NCBI RefSeq assembly: GCF_001042985.1
Contig: NZ_JYKY01000011.1
Span: forward strand, 87,731 to 151,730
Origin: Pseudomonas lundensis
GTDB lineage: Bacteria > Pseudomonadota > Gammaproteobacteria > Pseudomonadales > Pseudomonadaceae
Reading direction: 5' to 3'
Length of the DNA stretch: 64,000 nt
Numbering within the stretch: position 1 is the stretch's first letter; each line of letters opens with the position of its first letter. Position numbers and translations under genes: made by a program. The notes under the pieces were generated by a model that did no database searches, was not told the DNA's origin, and saw nothing but the letters and a program-made list of their open reading frames with translations. This document shows, in pieces, positions 60,132 through 64,000 of the stretch.

Positions 60132-60416
60132 TCAATGTTTTATATTGGTTATTGAGGCTAGTGACAAACACTCTATGTATCGTGCTTGGTCCATATTGTC
60201 GTGTTGCAGGCAAGCGTCTTCATATGCAAGTTTTTCGCCATCAGACATTGACGAAAAATATTTATCGATTGCAAAAAAAATCACAGCCATTAGGTATATC
60301 AACAAAAAAATAGAAGTACTCTGTGCGGGCGCGCATACCCCTCTCACCTTATCAATGAATCCCACTATCTTTACCTTTGTCTTGTCGGAACTATTTTCAT
60401 CAAAAAAGCTGAGCAC
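60132..60416 (-). CDS. Single-helix membrane protein, unknown
   Basis: 94 residues, GTG start, no clear ribosome site. One hydrophobic helix (STSIFLLIYLMAVIFFAIDK) and a charged tail with DACLQHDNMDQARYIECLS. It lies between candidate immunity B and the PAAR gene. It may be a second immunity-like gene or a relic; unassigned. Confidence 0.45.
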   Translation of the reverse strand: MLSFFDENSSDKTKVKIVGFIDKVRGVCAPAQSTSIFLLIYLMAVIFFAIDKYFSSMSDGEKLAYEDACLQHDNMDQARYIECLSLASITNIKH

Positions 60417-60453
60417 AGCTATGTAATTGTTTACGCCAAATAACCCATACTCC

Positions 60454-60723
60454 TCAAGGCTTGACTTTGTTTTTTAAAGCGCTTAAGCAATTATTCAGCA
60501 TTTGCAGGATTTCATCTTTTGAATAAAAAAACTCCTCGCCCGCACTCATCCCACCTAGTAGGTCGAAAGCTTCGCTCAACTTCTTGTCCTCGTATTGATA
60601 AATGCACTCGTCAAGTCGCTTGGCATAAATGTACTTTGCAAATCGTAAAGGATCGTAAGGTACAGACTCTACATAATCTATTAACTCCACCAGCAATCGG
60701 GTCTCTTTTTCGTAGTTATTCAT
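60454..60723 (-). CDS. Candidate immunity protein B
   Basis: 89 residues from MNNYEKETRLLVELIDYVES, all-helical and acidic, no family recognised. It begins two bases after the toxin B stop. Small size, acidity and position support an immunity role. Confidence 0.65.
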   Translation of the reverse strand: MNNYEKETRLLVELIDYVESVPYDPLRFAKYIYAKRLDECIYQYEDKKLSEAFDLLGGMSAGEEFFYSKDEILQMLNNCLSALKNKVKP

Positions 60724-60725
60724 AA

Positions 60726-62177
60726 CTAGCATCCACATTGACATTTTTTTATGGCTCTGCCGCTAGGGCTCGCGATGCCTTGATCAATATCTGATCTCGT
60801 TGGAGGATAGTGTGGCAGATCTAATAGCTCCCCATTGTTCATTTTTGGGTGAACACGGTTTACCGCACCGAAATGATCATAGGTTTCCTCCCATGTACGC
60901 ACTTGGCCAGTAGCTGAGTTATATTCCGTGACATGAGATCTCCCTCTGGTGGGGCCCGAAGTTCTGGCTAAAGCTTCCTTATCGTAATACCTGATGCGAC
61001 CATCCGGCAGTTCACGTATACGCTCAGCAGATTTTTCTGCACTTTGTAAGGCCGATAGTTTGCGTTTTAGCTTTTGCGCAGGGCTATCGCATCTTAATCC
61101 AAGCGGATCAATCCACTCCACTGGATTCGGCGCATACGCATACAGATTCAACCCACCCGCATAGCTGATCGGGTCTTTGCTGACAAACCGTCCGACCCGT
61201 GGATCATAGTACCTATACCGATTGTAGTGCAGCCCTGTTTCGTGATCGTGGTATTGCCCCTGAAACCTGATTGGGTTGGTCAGGCTTTTCTGCTGTGCCC
61301 ATTCCGAGCGTTGTTCTTTGACTTCTCCCCACGCGCTGTACTGCGCGCTCCAGGCGATTTGGCCGGTGGGGTCGGTGAGTTCTTGTGGCGTGCCGAGGTG
61401 GTCGCACTGGTACCAGGCCAGTACGTCAATCGGTAGCGCTTGCGGGGTGTGGGTCCACAGCGGGTCTTGGTCGATGTCGTAGGCGCCGGTGTAACTCGGT
61501 TGGGCCAGCAGGCGCATCGGTTGGTGGCGCAGGGCCTGGGCCACGGGGACGAAGGTGCCGGGTTCGTAGAGGTAGTGGACGGTTTTGCCGCTCGCGCCAT
61601 CGGCCTGCGCGGGGCTGCTTTCCCAGGCCAGGGTGTCGCCGTCCCAGCCGAATAACGTGAAGCCGCACCCCAGTTCGCGCTGTTTGCGCGCCTGTTCGTT
61701 GCGGTTCCACTGCGAGCCGGCTTCGCTTCGGTTTAGGTGGTGGGCGTTGGAGTGTTTGTAGAGACGTCTTCCCAGCGGGTCGTAGGCGTAGTCGACGCGC
61801 AGTTGGCTGTTTTCAAAGCGCACCAGGCGGTCGAACAGGTCCCAGTGCAGGCGGCTTTGCTGGCCGTTGTGCCAGCGGCGGATCTGGTTGCCGCGTTCGT
61901 CGTAGTCGTAGTGGCTGCCGGCGTATTCGCGCAGCAGGTTGTCCATGAGTTTGTTGCGTTTGGGGTTTTGCTCCAGCGGTCGTTGGACCTGTTGATTTTG
62001 TTCGTCGAGCAGGTTGTTGGCCGGGTCGAAGGCGAAGGTTTCGACGCCCAGGCGGCTGGTGGCGTTGAGCAGTCGGCCAACCGGGTCGTAGCGGTAGGAC
62101 AGCGGCCCACGGCGGCTGTCGTGGATGTCGATCAGTTGGCCTGCTGCATCGTATTTATAGTCGCGCTTGAGCAGCAC
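60726..62177 (-). CDS. Rhs module B: truncated core plus unidentified tail
   Basis: 483 residues from a GTG. It retains ~360 residues of YD-repeat core (YKYDAAGQLIDIHDSRRGPL ... [26 protein letters not shown]). The ~120-residue tail reads ELPDGRIRYYDKEALARTSG, then TRGRSHVTEYN, RTWEETYDHFGAVNRVHPK and LPHYPPT, ending KKCQCGC. I have a sense of similar tails in other polymorphic toxins but cannot name the family. Open to its stop; the N-terminal two-thirds of a normal Rhs is missing. Confidence 0.75.
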   Translation of the reverse strand: MLLKRDYKYDAAGQLIDIHDSRRGPLSYRYDPVGRLLNATSRLGVETFAFDPANNLLDEQNQQVQRPLEQNPKRNKLMDNLLREYAGSHYDYDERGNQIRRWHNGQQSRLHWDLFDRLVRFENSQLRVDYAYDPLGRRLYKHSNAHHLNRSEAGSQWNRNEQARKQRELGCGFTLFGWDGDTLAWESSPAQADGASGKTVHYLYEPGTFVPVAQALRHQPMRLLAQPSYTGAYDIDQDPLWTHTPQALPIDVLAWYQCDHLGTPQELTDPTGQIAWSAQYSAWGEVKEQRSEWAQQKSLTNPIRFQGQYHDHETGLHYNRYRYYDPRVGRFVSKDPISYAGGLNLYAYAPNPVEWIDPLGLRCDSPAQKLKRKLSALQSAEKSAERIRELPDGRIRYYDKEALARTSGPTRGRSHVTEYNSATGQVRTWEETYDHFGAVNRVHPKMNNGELLDLPHYPPTRSDIDQGIASPSGRAIKKCQCGC

Positions 62178-62223
62178 GGACTGGTCAAATGCAAGCTGGT
62201 TTTTTAAAGAACGCTGTCGCCAT

Positions 62224-62486
62224 TCAACGGCTTACGGCTCCTTTAGGGCCACTGGCAATCAGGCTGGCCCCGCAGGCGGTTTTCATCTCGTCGAGTGCGA
62301 CGGCAATCCCGTCAACGGCGTAAGTAGCGCTGCCCTCGGCAATCGGGAAAATCCCCTTGCACAATGGGCAACTGACCATGTGACCGCCCCCGGCAATGGG
62401 TTTGCCGTTGAGGTCGGTATTGGGAAAGCTTCCAGAACGACACCACCGTGGGTGGTGGTGTCGCCTAGGCGGATGATGTCTTTCAT
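62224..62486 (-). pseudogene. PAAR domain gene with 1-nt deletion
   Basis: Starts MKDIIRLGDTTTHGGVVLEA as in the intact copy at 59829. At about 62420-62428 it has 8 bases where the intact copy has 9 between GAGGTCGGT and AGCTTC (plus-strand reading). The second half continues in another frame as DLNGKPIAGGGHMVSCPLCK to GPKGAVSR. The two copies are otherwise closely similar, so this is a frameshifted paralogue. Confidence 0.85.
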
Positions 62487-62544
62487 GGGACTCAATGCCT
62501 TTTGATTTTTGCATATTGAAAATAAAAAATACGTAATGAATCAT

Positions 62545-62973
62545 TTAGATAGCGTTACGGCGCTCCCATTTTTCTGCACTGTTACGCCAGATACATACTC
62601 CATCAATTTTAGGGGTTCCGTGCTCCATAATTAAAATGTATTGGTAACGCTGTTTAATCCCTTTAGGTTTTATTGTTTCAACAGTCCATCCTTCATCGGA
62701 GCTATTCTCGGTGTCGACTAAGACCGCCTGGTCATACTCAGGTGGCCGTCCAGTACCTAAAGTTTCAAGTCGAGCAGCACCAAGAGCGTTTAAGCCTTTG
62801 GCGCTAAGATTTTCAGAGAAAATCTCCATCAGTCGCGCCCTAGCATCAACATTAACATGCTGTCTGTATTCGAAATTATGTTGATAAGAGTCGCTTTTTT
62901 TTTCAGTATGAAAACTCACTTCCCACCCGAGCATCTGATTTATGAACGTTTGAACTCTTTCTGCAGGTGACAT
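62545..62973 (-). CDS. Candidate immunity protein A (NTF2-fold-like)
   Basis: 142 residues from MSPAERVQTFINQMLGWEVS. AAGGAG lies 9 nt upstream of this ATG; an ATG at 62982 is in frame too but too close to the site. The C-terminal IKQRYQYILIMEHGTPKIDG and CIWRN look like NTF2-fold immunity proteins. It starts 17 bp after toxin A. Confidence 0.68.
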   Translation of the reverse strand: MSPAERVQTFINQMLGWEVSFHTEKKSDSYQHNFEYRQHVNVDARARLMEIFSENLSAKGLNALGAARLETLGTGRPPEYDQAVLVDTENSSDEGWTVETIKPKGIKQRYQYILIMEHGTPKIDGVCIWRNSAEKWERRNAI

Positions 62974-62989
62974 GTATTTCATCTCCTTT

Positions 62990-64000
62990 TCAAAATGTAC
63001 ATGAGCAAGGGTTAAGAAATATCCGAGCCTCAGTACTTCCGTCAATTCTGGCTTGGTACAGAATTGAATGTGGCCGGGTTGAGCCTTCATCGTATTGGGG
63101 GATCACACGAACAATAACGTTACTGCCGCTCCTCACTGATTCCGCGATGTTACCTTCGAAATCACGAAATTCTCCACGGTTAACGCTAGGGGCTTGAGGA
63201 AAAACATTGCCTTTGCCGCCACTTCCTCCAAGTCGATTACCAATTGCGTGGCCCGCATCATCAGTGTCACATCCTAAGTTTCTAGCGAATACTCGTGAGC
63301 TTGCGTTAGTGCTTGTTCCCTTCCCTAAGTCCTCAGAACGAATTTTTGCTGTTGCACTTTTCAGAGACCCATTTTCGTTGTGACGATATTTCGCACGTAG
63401 GTTTGAACCACGAAGACCCAGCGGATCAACCCACCCCGTTGGATTCGGCGCATACGCATAAAGATTCAACCCACCCGCATAGCTGATCGGGTCTTTGCTG
63501 ACAAACCGCCCAACCCGAGGATCATAGTACCTATACCGATTGTAGTGCAGCCCTGTTTCGTGATCGTGGTACTGCCCCTGAAACCTGATTGGGTTGGTCA
63601 GGCCTTGGCGTTGTGCCCATTCCGAGCGTTGTTCTTTAACTTCCCCCCACGCGTTGTACTGCGCGCTCCAGGCGATTTGGCCGGTGTGGTCGGTCAGTTC
63701 TTGTGGCGTGCCGAGGTGGTCGCACTGGTACCACGCCAACACGTCAATCGGCAGCGCTTGCGGGGTGTGGGTCCACAGCGGATCTTCATCGATGTCATAG
63801 CCACCTTCGTAACTCGGTTGGGCCAGCAGGCGCATCGGTTGGTGGCGCAGGGCCTGGGCCACGGGGACGAAGGTGCCGGGTTCGTAGAGGTAGTGGACGG
63901 TTTTGCCGCTCGCGCCATCGGCCTGCGCGGGGCTGCTTTCCCAAGCGAGGGTGTCGCCGTCCCAGCCGAATAAGGTGAAGCCGCACCCCAGTTCGCGCTG
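62990..64000 (-). CDS. Rhs protein C-terminal part with endonuclease tail (module A, partial)
   Basis: Frame open from the right edge; 336 residues visible. Core ELGCGFTLFGWDGDTLAWES to [20 protein letters not shown] and VDPLGL, then a ~135-residue tail. DDAGHAIGNRLGGSGGKGNV followed by FPQAPSVNRGEF matches the DNA/RNA non-specific endonuclease (NS_2) pattern with its catalytic His. As the first module and open to the edge, it is the likeliest to belong to a full-length Rhs, but that cannot be verified here. Confidence 0.85.
   Translation of the reverse strand, partial: QRELGCGFTLFGWDGDTLAWESSPAQADGASGKTVHYLYEPGTFVPVAQALRHQPMRLLAQPSYEGGYDIDEDPLWTHTPQALPIDVLAWYQCDHLGTPQELTDHTGQIAWSAQYNAWGEVKEQRSEWAQRQGLTNPIRFQGQYHDHETGLHYNRYRYYDPRVGRFVSKDPISYAGGLNLYAYAPNPTGWVDPLGLRGSNLRAKYRHNENGSLKSATAKIRSEDLGKGTSTNASSRVFARNLGCDTDDAGHAIGNRLGGSGGKGNVFPQAPSVNRGEFRDFEGNIAESVRSGSNVIVRVIPQYDEGSTRPHSILYQARIDGSTEARIFLNPCSCTF

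Larger units (their letters stand above)
52966..64000 (-). repeat. Tandem array of Rhs core fragments
   Basis: Seven segments of the same Rhs core 3' region (ends near 63420, 61100, 58700, 57520, 55110, 53800 and 52970), all on the minus strand, of decreasing core length away from module A. They are separated by non-homologous tails and candidate immunity genes. These are direct repeats able to recombine with each other. Confidence 0.85.

Noticed and set aside
52966..64000. Repeated blocks considered as CRISPR or insertion sequences
   Set aside because: The repeats are hundreds of bases of coding Rhs core with diverse coding tails, not short repeats with spacers, and no transposase or terminal inverted repeats were seen.

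Overview
The window is chromosomal DNA of a Pseudomonas, most likely of the fluorescens lineage. The evidence is family-level sequence and gene order. The block hda / perM-like / DUF2066 / purM-purN / DUF3108 / DUF2058 / mazG / relA / rlmD / cysM / pirSR / gacS / ldhA, and the cobalamin order cobO-cobB-bluB-cbiB-cobD-cobQ-cobU-cobT-cobC-cobS, both match pseudomonad arrangements I know. No rRNA, tRNA, CRISPR array or recognisable transposase was seen.

Regions. 1-14.2 kb: housekeeping and transport genes. These are an MFS/acyltransferase fusion cut by the window edge, a TDT carrier, a transporter-like hybrid histidine kinase, rmuC, a 960-bp gap with a DnaA-box palindrome, a lone phage-like gene, a FadL-type porin, a periplasmic glutathione peroxidase, and an MFS exporter with a tiny coupled membrane protein and a MarR regulator. 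14.2-23.4 kb: a ten-gene, largely overlapping cobalamin operon on the minus strand, led by a cobalamin riboswitch. 23.5-32.4 kb: a PQQ-type dehydrogenase lipoprotein, two NlpC/P60 lipoproteins, hda, an AI-2E-type exporter, purMN and envelope proteins.

32.4-34.4 kb is an AT-richer insertion in otherwise conserved gene order: an Hcp gene, a DUF4225 gene broken by a single amber codon, and an overlapping small membrane protein that is the likely immunity partner. 34.4-52.8 kb returns to core genes: relA, mazG, rlmD, cysM, the pirRS two-component pair without the pirA receptor, gacS, ldhA, arsC, wrbA, ttcA and sprT.

52.8-64.0 kb is the accessory highlight. It is a tandem array, all on the minus strand, of displaced Rhs C-terminal modules. 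Each module has a piece of the conserved Rhs core ending at a DPLGL-type motif, then a different toxin-like tail, then a small gene that is probably its immunity partner. Six tails (A-F, read from 64 kb down) plus a toxin-less stub (G) are visible, with two PAAR gene copies between them. Decay is visible base by base: a 1-nt deletion in one PAAR gene, an amber codon in module D, a CTTCG repeat expansion in module E, and two in-frame stop codons plus a core frameshift in module F. The candidate immunity genes stay open. This fits successive replacement of the toxin tip of one Rhs protein, with old tips archived downstream and immunity preserved. The N-terminal part of the presumably active Rhs lies beyond the right edge and cannot be judged.
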